DNA from: an uncultured Alphaproteobacteria bacterium
GTDB lineage: Bacteria > Pseudomonadota > Alphaproteobacteria > Rs-D84
Direction of reading: 5' to 3'
DNA length: 41,952 nucleotides
NCBI GenBank assembly: GCA_944392775.1
Contig: CALXXV010000003.1
Location: forward strand, 125,279-167,230
Shown here: positions 23,509 through 32,114 of the stretch, in pieces
Position numbering within the stretch: the stretch's first letter is position 1
How the letters are laid out: every line of letters starts with the position of its first letter
Made by a program: the position numbers and the translations under genes
Notes under the pieces: generated by a model
The model's database searches: none
Seen by the model: only the letters and a program-made list of their open reading frames with translations
Told to the model about the DNA's origin: nothing

Positions 23509-25740
23509 CTATTTACCAAATTTACCACTGCGTGGGAAACCAACTGGTATTGTTCTTCCCTGCGAAGCGCGTTTGCCAACCCATGGTTGCCAATCGTCTA
23601 ACTTAGTTGTTCCCCTTCCTGTCGTCCAACCGAAACCATCAGCCGCGTTAAAGAACATTACATCCAATACAAAAGTTCTTTCTGCATTATATTTCTGCAA
23701 TATTACACCTTTGCCACGCGTCATTTCCGGAATTTCTGAGGTTGAGAATATTAACAACTTATCATTAGAACCAGATAATGCGATACTATCACCAGATACA
23801 GGTACGCACATTATCGCAGGATTCTTTGCATCTGTATTCATTACCTGTTTACCAGTACGAGTCTGGGCCAAACAGTTTTCACCGCTTACAATAAACCCTG
23901 TTCCATGACGACCAACTAATAAATACTTAGTGGCTGTATCTAGGACAAATGCACCTACAATATTTTCATCTGCCCCGATATCCACCATCATTCTAACAGA
24001 CTCACCGAAACCACGCGCAGACGGCAAATCATTTGCAGAAACGGTAAACATCTTACCTCCACTAGCAAACAAGTTCACTTTATCAGTAGACATCGTATGG
24101 AATGCGAACTGCAATTCGTCACCTTCTTTGAACTTCAAATCCAAATTATTTAAATCAAGGTGCCCCTTGGCCGCGCGTATCCATCCCATAGTAGACAATA
24201 TTACAGTTAAGGGTTCTTTTTCTATAAACTCTTCTGCATTCACAACTATCTCTTCGGTCTGAGGCACCCACTGAGTACGACGACGTCCCAATGCAGTTTT
24301 TTTATCATAACGCTTTTTAATATCTGCAAACCATGCCTTTAATTGTTCATTCTGCATTTCTGGACTAGCAAGCAAATCTTGTAATTGTTTTTGTTCCGCT
24401 AGCAAAGCGGCATCTTCACGACGAATTTCCATTTCTTCCAATTTACGCAAAGAACGCAAACGAGTATTTAAAATCGCCTCTACCTGAACTTCTGTTAAAT
24501 TAAACTCTGCAATTAAAACGGCTTTTGGGTCATCCTCGTTTCGTATTATCTCTATCACTCTATCTAGGTTTAAGTAGACGATTAATAAACCACCCAGTAT
24601 TTCTAATCTACGCGCAATATTACCTAAACGCCAATTTGTTCTGCGTATTAAAACGTTTTTTTGATGTGCAATAAATTCACGCAGGACGTCACCTATACCC
24701 ATTACGCGTGGCGCACCGTTGGAATCAATTACATTAAAGTTCATGTTGAACTTATATTCCAAATCTGTCATCGCGAATAAATGCGCCATCATCTTATCCG
24801 CAGGCACATTACGACTTTTAGGCGTTATTACAATTCTGACATCTGTTGTTGATTCATCAGAAATATCATCAACCAATGGTAATTTCTTTGCATCAATTAA
24901 ATTCGCGATTTGTTCTACTAACTTCGATTTTATAATACCGTACGGTATTTCAGTTATAACTACCTGTTCTGCACCGCGGTCTAATTTTTCAACTTCCCAT
25001 TTTGCACGAATTCTGAAAGCGCCACGTCCAGTATCATAATTCTTTACAATTGTGTCAAAAGAATCTATCAGAACACCACCAGTTGGGAAATCTGGACCAA
25101 CCAGCTTTTTCATAATCTGTGTAGTGGTCGCTTCTGGATTATCAACAACCAAAGACAAAGCATCACAAACTTCCGCTACGTTATGCGTCGGAATATTCGT
25201 TGCCATACCAACTGCGATTCCCATACCACCGTTTGCCAACAAATTAGGAAATGCCCCTGGCATAACAGTCGGTTCAACAGTTGTACCATCAAAATTAGGC
25301 ATCATATCGACGCTGTCTTCATCAATACCTTCCATAATCAGCATCGCAGCATCTGTCATCTTAGATTCTGTATAACGATATGCCGCCTGTGGATCACCAT
25401 CAATATTACCAAAATTCCCCTGCCCATCAATCAATGGATAACGTACAGAAAAATCCTGAGCAAGACGTACCATTGCATCATATACAGATGAGTCCCCATG
25501 TGGGTGATAATGCCCTAAAACGTCCCCAACAACTGTTGCACACTTACGAAAAGCGGCCGAAGGAGACAATTTCTGACGCAACATAGAATATAAAATTCTA
25601 CGATGTACGGGCTTTAAACCATCCCTAACATCAGGTAAAGCACGCGACACAATTGTACTTACTGCATATGACAAATAGCGTTCAGACAATGCGTCTGATA
25701 ACTGCTGAGAATCTATTTTTTCAATAATTTCTTTACTCAT
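23509..25740 (-). CDS. parC: DNA topoisomerase IV subunit A
   Basis: 743 residues from [14 protein letters not shown]. With ParE it decatenates daughter chromosomes. Signatures: [25 protein letters not shown] at residues 25-49; [21 protein letters not shown], the quinolone-determining region with S84 at the position of GyrA Ser83; and catalytic Y123 in AYRYTESK. The C-terminal part (residues 490-743) is a short beta-pinwheel without the GyrA box, which favours ParC over GyrA, as does the length. No good Shine-Dalgarno sequence is seen at the chosen ATG. Its partner parE is not in the window. Confidence 0.93.
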   Translation of the reverse strand: MSKEIIEKIDSQQLSDALSERYLSYAVSTIVSRALPDVRDGLKPVHRRILYSMLRQKLSPSAAFRKCATVVGDVLGHYHPHGDSSVYDAMVRLAQDFSVRYPLIDGQGNFGNIDGDPQAAYRYTESKMTDAAMLIMEGIDEDSVDMMPNFDGTTVEPTVMPGAFPNLLANGGMGIAVGMATNIPTHNVAEVCDALSLVVDNPEATTTQIMKKLVGPDFPTGGVLIDSFDTIVKNYDTGRGAFRIRAKWEVEKLDRGAEQVVITEIPYGIIKSKLVEQIANLIDAKKLPLVDDISDESTTDVRIVITPKSRNVPADKMMAHLFAMTDLEYKFNMNFNVIDSNGAPRVMGIGDVLREFIAHQKNVLIRRTNWRLGNIARRLEILGGLLIVYLNLDRVIEIIRNEDDPKAVLIAEFNLTEVQVEAILNTRLRSLRKLEEMEIRREDAALLAEQKQLQDLLASPEMQNEQLKAWFADIKKRYDKKTALGRRRTQWVPQTEEIVVNAEEFIEKEPLTVILSTMGWIRAAKGHLDLNNLDLKFKEGDELQFAFHTMSTDKVNLFASGGKMFTVSANDLPSARGFGESVRMMVDIGADENIVGAFVLDTATKYLLVGRHGTGFIVSGENCLAQTRTGKQVMNTDAKNPAIMCVPVSGDSIALSGSNDKLLIFSTSEIPEMTRGKGVILQKYNAERTFVLDVMFFNAADGFGWTTGRGTTKLDDWQPWVGKRASQGRTIPVGFPRSGKFGK

Positions 25741-25831
25741 GACAAAAAGGAATTTAAAACATTTATAAAAAAATAACAACAGAAAAAAATACTGGTGCTA
25801 ATTACCAAGAACAATAAGAATAAATTTTTAT

Positions 25832-26110
25832 CTACGCCGTTATTTTATTTTTTATCTCTTTGATTCGTGCAAGAATTTCTTTTAAATCAGCATCAGTTAC
25901 ACTTGGAATCGGCTTATTATGAATCTCGTCTGCAAGAACTATGCACAATGTTGCTAAAAGTGCATTTTCCGGCAAAGGTCCTATTTTATCAAGAATTTCA
26001 CGAGCCCTATTATCAACCATTTTTCCCAATTCTATCAACCGAGCTTCTTGCCCATCTTCGCAGCCCATAGGATAATTTTTATTTACAATAGGTATAGATA
26101 CAACACTCAT
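25832..26110 (-). CDS. zapA: Cell division protein ZapA
   Basis: 92 residues. ZapA binds FtsZ and bundles protofilaments at the division site. The N-terminal globular part has VSIPIVNKNYPMGCEDGQEARLIELGKMVDNRARE, the typical ZapA start in which the segment around YPM and the downstream Glu-Arg/Leu-rich helix contact FtsZ. A C-terminal helix (LKEILARIKEIKNKI) supplies the coiled-coil dimer. It begins in a 4-base overlap (ATGA type) with the upstream coiled-coil gene, so the two are translationally coupled. Confidence 0.9.
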   Translation of the reverse strand: MSVVSIPIVNKNYPMGCEDGQEARLIELGKMVDNRAREILDKIGPLPENALLATLCIVLADEIHNKPIPSVTDADLKEILARIKEIKNKITA

Positions 26111-26316
26111 TTTAACTTCTTTAATATTGATATCGACTGATTTATCATTTCGGTTGCTTTCTCATTTTTCTCGCGCAAACCTTTAACCTGCTCTGTCAAA
26201 ATTGCGACCTCTAAATCCGTTTGCTTACCAGCATTTACGGCCGTAGACCTTAGACGAACCGCCACTTCTTCTAAATTTGTTAATTCTTGAAATATTTGCT
26301 GTTTTATATCAACCAT
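26107..26316 (-). CDS. Small coiled-coil protein upstream of zapA (DUF4164-like)
   Basis: 69 residues with a near-continuous heptad pattern (LTNLEEVAVRLRS..., LEVAILTEQVKGLREKNEKATEMINQSISILKKL). No membrane segment is present. In Alphaproteobacteria a short coiled-coil protein of the DUF4164 type commonly precedes zapA, and this one fits in size and position. The 4-base overlap with zapA points to a joint role at the divisome, which I infer from context. It is divergent from the gene at 26398. Confidence 0.75.
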   Translation of the reverse strand: MVDIKQQIFQELTNLEEVAVRLRSTAVNAGKQTDLEVAILTEQVKGLREKNEKATEMINQSISILKKLK

Positions 26317-26397
26317 ATTTTTAGTTTAAGATATTTTTTATATGCGTTCAACACAAAATGTGATATAATTATATAATCTATTGGGAGATTTATTTCT

Positions 26398-27465
26398 ATG
26401 AAGACAAAAATCATATACATTTCTGGCAATGAAACATTTGATATGAAAGATATACAGGCCGCTTTTAATGAAGTTAGGTGCGCACTAGGACTTGATAAAG
26501 ATACTGTTTTATTTGGCGTTCCTGTAGACAATGAAAACATTTTTGAACAAAACTTAATTATGAAGGGGGGGGCAGAGCCCAAAGACGAAACGAAAATACC
26601 AGAAAACAATACAGTTGAAGAAAATAAACAACCAATACTATCAAACACCAAATCTTCTGAGGACAAAAGAAGAAAAGAGACTATAAATATACAAACAGAA
26701 AAATCCGATATGGAAGTGGAACAGGAAGAAAAATTTGAGGCTTCTTCAGCAGTTGAAGAAAACCAATCAAAAAATACTGAAGAAAAAATAATACCTATTC
26801 TTTCAATTTTAGCCTCAAAAAAAGACGATGAAATAATAGATAATAAAAATTTAAACGAAGCGCCTGTTAAAAATACTAAAAACATTGATCCAACTGAAGA
26901 AAATTTAGATAAAACTGTTATGAAAGATATAGAAATAAAAAAACAAGATAACGTTTCTATTACATCGGAAAAAACAACAAACGAAGAAATTATTACAGAT
27001 ACACAACGAGTAACCATAGAAGATATGATATCGGATGAAGCACCAGATGCACCGATTGAAAAAACACTGGAACAACTATTAGAAAGTATGACACCTCTAC
27101 GGGAAGACATAACCGAAGAACAAATAGAAACAACAGATATTGATACAGAAATAAATTACGACGAATCTGATAACGAAACTTCATATATATCTGATACAAA
27201 TGATTTAAATAATAGTGAAGAAACAGACGCAACACTTGAACAATTAGCTGCTGAATTTGCAGAAACAGAAGACAAAATATCAACAAATACAAAACCAGAA
27301 AACCATAGTAAAATAGGTAAATTAAAAAATATTCTACCCTTCAAAAAAGCAAAGAAAGAAGACTCTGGAATTATGGGTGACCTATTTGGATGGGCTGGAA
27401 TTGCCGCAAACGACGAAGATTTTTCTATACCTGGATTTTTTACGAATGCAGCATCTAAAAAATAG
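26398..27465 (+). CDS. Acidic, largely disordered protein of unknown function
   Basis: 355 residues; GGGAG is 9 bases before the ATG. The first 45 residues (IIYISGNETFDMKDIQAAFNEVRCALGL) look folded. Residues 55-310 are dominated by Glu, Lys, Thr, Asn and Asp and look disordered. The C-terminal 45 residues are Gly/Phe/Ala-rich (GIMGDLFGWAGIAAND...GFFTNAASKK) and may form a docking helix. There is no signal peptide. An eight-G run at 26565-26572, striking in such AT-rich DNA, falls in codon 56-59 and could slip. The gene is followed after 17 bases by a membrane protein gene, and the three plus-strand genes to 29120 look like one operon. No family is recognised. Confidence 0.7.
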   Translation: MKTKIIYISGNETFDMKDIQAAFNEVRCALGLDKDTVLFGVPVDNENIFEQNLIMKGGAEPKDETKIPENNTVEENKQPILSNTKSSEDKRRKETINIQTEKSDMEVEQEEKFEASSAVEENQSKNTEEKIIPILSILASKKDDEIIDNKNLNEAPVKNTKNIDPTEENLDKTVMKDIEIKKQDNVSITSEKTTNEEIITDTQRVTIEDMISDEAPDAPIEKTLEQLLESMTPLREDITEEQIETTDIDTEINYDESDNETSYISDTNDLNNSEETDATLEQLAAEFAETEDKISTNTKPENHSKIGKLKNILPFKKAKKEDSGIMGDLFGWAGIAANDEDFSIPGFFTNAASKK

Positions 27466-27482
27466 AAACGATACGGAGTCTG

Positions 27483-28472
27483 ATGAATACAGACATAATT
27501 CTTAGACAGCTAACAAATTCAGGTTTTCGAATTTTAGGTTCGGATGATGTTTTTTTATATGTAGAAGACCCATCTTGCATTTTACGCAGTTTTGAAACAT
27601 TCATTGAATATGCATGGATTATAATAACTTGCATAACAGGCATTTTATTATTTGGCTGGGCAATAGCAATGATAAGAGGAGCCAAAAACGATATATTTAC
27701 AAATTTACGAAACCTTGTTTTAATTTTTGGCATATTAGCCGCATCTCGTCCGATAATAAACACTATATGGGGAGGAGATTTATTCGCCAAAGGATGTCAA
27801 ACTTTAAAAATACCGTATTCTGATATAAATAAAATACTTGCGGCACAAAACCTAAAAATGGCCAAAGCAGATGAATATAATCTATATGAAGGTATTAATA
27901 TCTACGATTCCGGTGCCAAAACTCAACCAAATGAACTACCATATTATGTATCCCCCATTATCGCACCAGAAATTCCGCAAGATATAAACGTCTTGACCGC
28001 TAACAACAATTCTTTTCCTAAGTTATTTATACCGCACAGCGCAAAAGAAATATCTAAAAACGTTTTATATATAAGTCCAGACGGCACCCAATACACAAAA
28101 ACAGGCGGGTCTAGAGCATGGAGAAACACTAACCCAGGGAATATAAGATATTCAGAATTTTCTAGAAGAATGGGCGCAATAGGAGAAGCCGGTGGTTTCG
28201 CTATATTTCCTGATGAAGAAACAGGTATGCACGCAATTAAAGAATTGCTAAAAACATCTAACTATAACAAATTGACTGTTGCTGGTGCAATTAGCCGGTA
28301 TGCCCCCCCTTCAGAAAACGATACCGCAGCATATCATAGACACATACAAAATTTAACGGGACTATCAATAAATAAAAGAATGAGCGACCTAACAGATTCA
28401 GAACTTTCAAAAATTGTAATGGCCATTAAAACAATAGAAGGTTGGACTGTTGGAAATATAATAAAGAACTAA
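27483..28472 (+). CDS. Membrane-anchored protein with phage-type muralytic-like domain
   Basis: 329 residues; GGAG precedes the ATG. Two transmembrane segments (about residues 42-64 and 74-95) sit in an N-terminal region like those of small type IV secretion or conjugation membrane proteins. After a linker (105-205) comes a domain with RAWRNTNPGNIRYSEF, GGFAIFPDEETGMHAIKELL, AISRYAPPSENDTAAY and a final helix. I know this pattern from phage structural or lysis proteins and some type IV secretion loci, where it is taken as a peptidoglycan-acting domain. A catalytic Glu is not obvious to me, so the activity is not proven. Flanked in the same operon by unknown genes. Confidence 0.65.
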   Translation: MNTDIILRQLTNSGFRILGSDDVFLYVEDPSCILRSFETFIEYAWIIITCITGILLFGWAIAMIRGAKNDIFTNLRNLVLIFGILAASRPIINTIWGGDLFAKGCQTLKIPYSDINKILAAQNLKMAKADEYNLYEGINIYDSGAKTQPNELPYYVSPIIAPEIPQDINVLTANNNSFPKLFIPHSAKEISKNVLYISPDGTQYTKTGGSRAWRNTNPGNIRYSEFSRRMGAIGEAGGFAIFPDEETGMHAIKELLKTSNYNKLTVAGAISRYAPPSENDTAAYHRHIQNLTGLSINKRMSDLTDSELSKIVMAIKTIEGWTVGNIIKN

Positions 28473-28484
28473 AAAGGCGTCAAA

Positions 28485-29120
28485 ATGTTAAACAAAAAAA
28501 ACATATCAGAGAAAGGTTCTATATTACCAAGTATTCTTTTAATAATTACATTACTTATAATAATCGGCTTAGTTTACTTTTTACTCAAAGGAGAAGGACC
28601 AACGACCACAAAAACAACGGCTATAGAATCTCCTGATCAACAAACTAATAACAGATACGAATTTGAACAATATGAAGGCTTTGATGACGGGCTAAGAAAT
28701 CCGTCTTATTCTGAAAAATATCAATTAGACGAATTGGGTGAAGGCGTAGCTTCGAAAGACATTTTTAATATAGATATTAATTCCGACGGTTTAAACGATC
28801 GCATAACAAAAACCAAACACGAAAACGCCACATCTCATTCTTATTATGAATATAAAATCGAATTAAATAAAAATGGTAATTTCATTGATATAACCCCAGA
28901 TGGATTTAGGACAACAGAAGGCGCAGATTGCGCACTACAAAAAATACGGTTCGTATTCAAACCAAAATTTGAAATTATAAAGATATCTAGAAAATGGCAA
29001 GACTCTTGGGAAACACCAACGATGGCAACCAAAACCACATATAATATTAAAAATGACTCTATAACCCAGACAAATAAACAAAACCTTGAAAAAATTTGTG
29101 ATGTTGCAGAATTATTTTAA
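28485..29120 (+). CDS. Single-pass membrane protein of unknown function
   Basis: 211 residues; AAAAGG precedes the ATG. One transmembrane helix (residues 14-34, ILPSILLIITLLIIIGLVYFLL) follows a short basic N terminus, so the bulk is periplasmic. The soluble part contains IFNIDINSDGLNDRITKTK, an Asp-rich loop like the Ca-binding repeats found in VCBS/FG-GAP proteins, and two Cys (DCALQ, KICDV) that could form a disulfide. The KGSIL...start recalls prepilin leaders but lacks the usual Glu. The gene ends 9 bases inside the convergent radC. Third gene of the 26.4-29.1 kb unit, and possibly part of an envelope-spanning apparatus. Confidence 0.65.
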   Translation: MLNKKNISEKGSILPSILLIITLLIIIGLVYFLLKGEGPTTTKTTAIESPDQQTNNRYEFEQYEGFDDGLRNPSYSEKYQLDELGEGVASKDIFNIDINSDGLNDRITKTKHENATSHSYYEYKIELNKNGNFIDITPDGFRTTEGADCALQKIRFVFKPKFEIIKISRKWQDSWETPTMATKTTYNIKNDSITQTNKQNLEKICDVAELF

Positions 29121-29792
29121 TAAAAACAAATTACGTGCCGAATAAATTATGCCCCCAGATACGACATAATGATCATACAATTCTATTCCTAGTGGTTCTA
29201 ACATATTTTTTATATTTGTTGTAATTTCTATATCTTCACTAGAAAAAGACGTATTTGGTGTCGGATGATTATGTAACAAGACAACAGATTTCGCATTTAA
29301 ATCTAAAGCCCTTTTTATCATCTCTCTTGGGTATACTGCCGCCCAATCTATTGTTCCGACACTGTGTAAATCATCAGACAATAACCGTCGTTCAGAATTT
29401 AAATATAAAATATGAAATTCTTCTATCGTTTTACCATTTAATAATAAACTGCAATAATTAGACAATATTTTATCATTATGAAATATCGGACTTGATGTCA
29501 AACAAGTCTTATATCCTGTTATCATTATTTGATGAATTGCTTTTATAAATATTGCAGTATTTTTACCTATACCGCTATACTCCATCAAAGAATCTATAGA
29601 TGCCGTTAAAATCTGATATATACTACCAAATTTTACTAACATACCTCGTGCTAAAGGTCGAACATCTTTTCTGGGAATAACAAAACTTAGTAATAATTCC
29701 AACAATTCATAGTCAGTAAGCTTATTATCTAAAAACTTCTGACGTAGTCTTTCTCTATGTCCCAAGTGAAAATTTAAATCTTCTTCTTTCAC
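29112..29792 (-). CDS. radC: RadC family JAB-domain protein
   Basis: 226 residues from a GTG start; AAGGA is 8 bases upstream. The N-terminal helical part (YELLELLLSFVIPRKDVRPLA) and helix-hairpin-helix region (YSGIGKNTAIFIKAI) precede the JAB/MPN domain with metal-binding HNHPTPNTSFSSED. The family is metal-dependent in fold, but its enzyme activity and DNA repair role are unresolved. It lies 16 bases after map, a pairing often seen in Alphaproteobacteria. Its C terminus overlaps the last 9 bases of the convergent gene. Confidence 0.9.
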   Translation of the reverse strand: MKEEDLNFHLGHRERLRQKFLDNKLTDYELLELLLSFVIPRKDVRPLARGMLVKFGSIYQILTASIDSLMEYSGIGKNTAIFIKAIHQIMITGYKTCLTSSPIFHNDKILSNYCSLLLNGKTIEEFHILYLNSERRLLSDDLHSVGTIDWAAVYPREMIKRALDLNAKSVVLLHNHPTPNTSFSSEDIEITTNIKNMLEPLGIELYDHYVVSGGIIYSARNLFLLK

Positions 29793-29808
29793 GGCGGGTC
29801 CTTGATTT

Positions 29809-30576
29809 TTATTCTATATCATTTTTTTCTGTAAAAATTATTACGCCATCTTCTGTAATACCTAATGTATGTTCCCACTGAGCAGATAACCCACCATCAA
29901 CAGTTCTTGCGGTCCAACCATCAGGATCTATTTTGCAATCTGGACGCCCTGTGTTTATCATCGGTTCAATAGTAAAAACTAATCCTGGAACCATTTTTAT
30001 TTTATCATATGCCTTATCATAAAAATGAAGAATTTGTGGATCATCATGCATAACTTTTCCTATACCATGTCCAACAAAATCGCGTGAAATAGAAAAACCA
30101 TGCGGCTTTACAACCATCTCTATAGTTTTTCCGATTTCTGATAACGGAACCCCAGGGGCACAAATAGATATTGCAGCATTCAAAGCATCTTGACATGTTT
30201 GTACTAACTCACGAGCCTTATTAGAAACATTTCCTATCATAAACATACGTGACGCATCTCCATGAAAACCTTTATATTCTGCTGTAAGGTCAACATTTAT
30301 GATATCCCCATCTTTTAATATTACATCATCGCTTGGAATTCCATGGACAATAACATCATTTATAGATGTACATATGCTTTTAGGATACCCTTGATACCCC
30401 AAATCCGAAGATCTTGCCCCATTAGACTTTAAAAAATCTACGACTAACCTATCTATATCACCCGTCGAAATCCCAGCTTTTATATAAGGAGTAATATGTT
30501 CAAAACAACGTGCAACCAAATCCCCAACAACTCTAAGTCTTTTAAAATCTTTAGGTGCATAAACAGATGCTAACAT
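29809..30576 (-). CDS. map: Methionine aminopeptidase, type I
   Basis: 255 residues; AAGGAAA lies upstream of the ATG. It removes the initiator Met from new proteins. The metal ligands appear in order: NVDLTAEYKGFHGDASRMF (two Asp), GHGIGKVMHDDPQ (His), FTIEPMINTG (Glu), and WEHTLGITEDG (Glu near the end). SICTSINDVIVHGIP supplies the substrate His. The length is standard. One base separates it from holA, so the lptE-holA-map-radC run is an operon. Confidence 0.96.
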   Translation of the reverse strand: MLASVYAPKDFKRLRVVGDLVARCFEHITPYIKAGISTGDIDRLVVDFLKSNGARSSDLGYQGYPKSICTSINDVIVHGIPSDDVILKDGDIINVDLTAEYKGFHGDASRMFMIGNVSNKARELVQTCQDALNAAISICAPGVPLSEIGKTIEMVVKPHGFSISRDFVGHGIGKVMHDDPQILHFYDKAYDKIKMVPGLVFTIEPMINTGRPDCKIDPDGWTARTVDGGLSAQWEHTLGITEDGVIIFTEKNDIE

Positions 30577-30577
30577 G

Positions 30578-31567
30578 TTATTTCCTTCTTTTTAAAGCTA
30601 GTTTAGCGGCACGTACTACTAACTTTAATGAAAAATCCCGCAATAATATTTCTGCTGGCATACCAGTAGTACGTAATTGTTTTTCAAGTTCGTTCAATCT
30701 TACTAAGACGGATGTAATTTCTGATTCGGGCCATATTTTTATTGCTTGATTAAACTTTTCTGCTACTTTCCAGAACAGCCGTGGTAATTGCCCTTCAACC
30801 ACTGCTGTTAATAACTTCTTAAAATGTCCGTCTAATAAACGTAACAGCATATTTGGTTCCGCATTATCATATAACAATCTATCTAAAGCCATCATTGTTT
30901 GTTGTATATGACCGGCAGTTAAAGAATATAAAAAATCATCTGTATCAGCTGCACCAGTATCCGGCAGACATTTTTCAACATCTTCTAATTCTATTATTTT
31001 TTTATCGTCTACATATAAAGCTATTTTTGTAAGGAAACCGCGTGTTATACCTCTATCTCCACCAAGATGCGATGTCATATAAGCCATGGCATCTGGAGTA
31101 ATTTGCTGAATTCCTGACGCTGCAGATAACTCCTTTCGGATCAAAGCAGCCAAAGACTTTGCATCATCTGTATAACAAGGTAAAGCAGCAATTTCTTTAC
31201 CGTTTTCAAAAAGACTGCGTAATCCCCCACCGGCTTTTAAATCACCTGCCGTAACAATAACAGATGCGCACAAACCATTATGTTCTACTAATTCTGCAAG
31301 GATTTTTGCATCGCTATCACCGGCATTTGATATGATTACCATTTTTTTACCGCCAAACATAGAAGGACTGCAACTTTCAGCAAATAAAGCATCCTGTTTT
31401 TCACGTAATTCATCAGAATCTAATGCAAATAAATTGTCCTTTTCTATTCCCAGTTTCTCAATTGCACGATCACAAAATTCATCAACTTGCCCAGCGTCTT
31501 GTCCATAAATCAAGACTGCACGAATATTTTCTATACCTGTATTAAAATCTGTTTCTTTCCACTTCAT
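30578..31567 (-). CDS. holA: DNA polymerase III delta subunit
   Basis: 329 residues. Delta opens the beta sliding clamp within the clamp loader. Features: VLIYGQDAGQVDEFCDRAIEKLG at the start (AAA+ core without a true Walker A), FGGKKMVIISNAGD, the domain II/III segment with YMTSHLGGDRGITRGFLTKIALY, and a C-terminal helical part LLRLLDGHFKKLL. It begins at a TAATG stop-start overlap with lptE and has no separate Shine-Dalgarno sequence, so translation is coupled. The lptE-holA order is typical of Alpha- and Gammaproteobacteria; the usual upstream leuS is missing. Confidence 0.92.
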   Translation of the reverse strand: MKWKETDFNTGIENIRAVLIYGQDAGQVDEFCDRAIEKLGIEKDNLFALDSDELREKQDALFAESCSPSMFGGKKMVIISNAGDSDAKILAELVEHNGLCASVIVTAGDLKAGGGLRSLFENGKEIAALPCYTDDAKSLAALIRKELSAASGIQQITPDAMAYMTSHLGGDRGITRGFLTKIALYVDDKKIIELEDVEKCLPDTGAADTDDFLYSLTAGHIQQTMMALDRLLYDNAEPNMLLRLLDGHFKKLLTAVVEGQLPRLFWKVAEKFNQAIKIWPESEITSVLVRLNELEKQLRTTGMPAEILLRDFSLKLVVRAAKLALKRRK

Positions 31568-32043
31568 TATTTTTTTGCATTACCATTTTCATAGCGATAA
31601 GTTTCTGCAATCGCCCGAGTACCAATTTTATCTGCCAATACGTTCAATGTATTTTGAACAGCATTATTATATGAAGCATTTGATGCAACTAAGTATCTTA
31701 CAAACGTATAAGATTCAGAAGCAGATTCTCTACCCTTAGCAATTTCTTTACCGTCCGCACTTAAAACATAATCGGCGTTTAACACTATCTCTTGCCAAGT
31801 TGCATCACCAGTTGTTTCTAAAGCTTTATATTTTGTAATAGGATTGCTTAAATTCACTTTCAAAGTATACTTTGCATTGGGATCTTTTTGCCCTCCAAAC
31901 TTAGCGTTTAAATCGTTTCTAAGAACTATACCATTTATACCGCTTATCGGCTGAACATATATATCAGTATCTTGCCCAGAAAACATCGGCTTAAAACCGC
32001 ACCCAGACAACAACACGAAAAAAAGATAAAAATATTTTTTCAT
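31567..32043 (-). CDS. lptE: LPS-assembly lipoprotein LptE
   Basis: 158 residues. LptE is the outer-membrane lipoprotein that plugs the LptD barrel in LPS export. The signal peptide ends in lipobox LSGC (residues 12-15), followed by GFKPMF, the typical CGFxPx start of LptE. The rest alternates strands (DIYVQPISGINGIVLRNDL, YTLKVNLSNPITKY) with a C-terminal helix, including SYTFVRYLVASNASYNNAVQNTLNVLADKI, which fits the family. First gene of the four-gene operon. An LptM-like lipoprotein, a possible partner in LptDE assembly, is encoded at 21.3 kb. Confidence 0.92.
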   Translation of the reverse strand: MKKYFYLFFVLLSGCGFKPMFSGQDTDIYVQPISGINGIVLRNDLNAKFGGQKDPNAKYTLKVNLSNPITKYKALETTGDATWQEIVLNADYVLSADGKEIAKGRESASESYTFVRYLVASNASYNNAVQNTLNVLADKIGTRAIAETYRYENGNAKK

Positions 32044-32114
32044 TTAAAAACCGTTTTCCTATTGCTTTTTATCATTATATTACCTAGACTTTTAATAAAT
32101 CGCAAGAGGGAATG

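Noticed and set aside
23570..25590. Several reading frames on the plus strand opposite parC.
   Set aside because: They are shadows of a complete, well-conserved topoisomerase gene.
26304..27110. 268-residue minus-strand reading frame opposite the acidic protein gene.
   Set aside because: Its Ser/Phe/Ile-rich translation is the antisense of Glu/Lys/Thr-rich codons; the plus-strand gene has the ribosome binding site and operon context.
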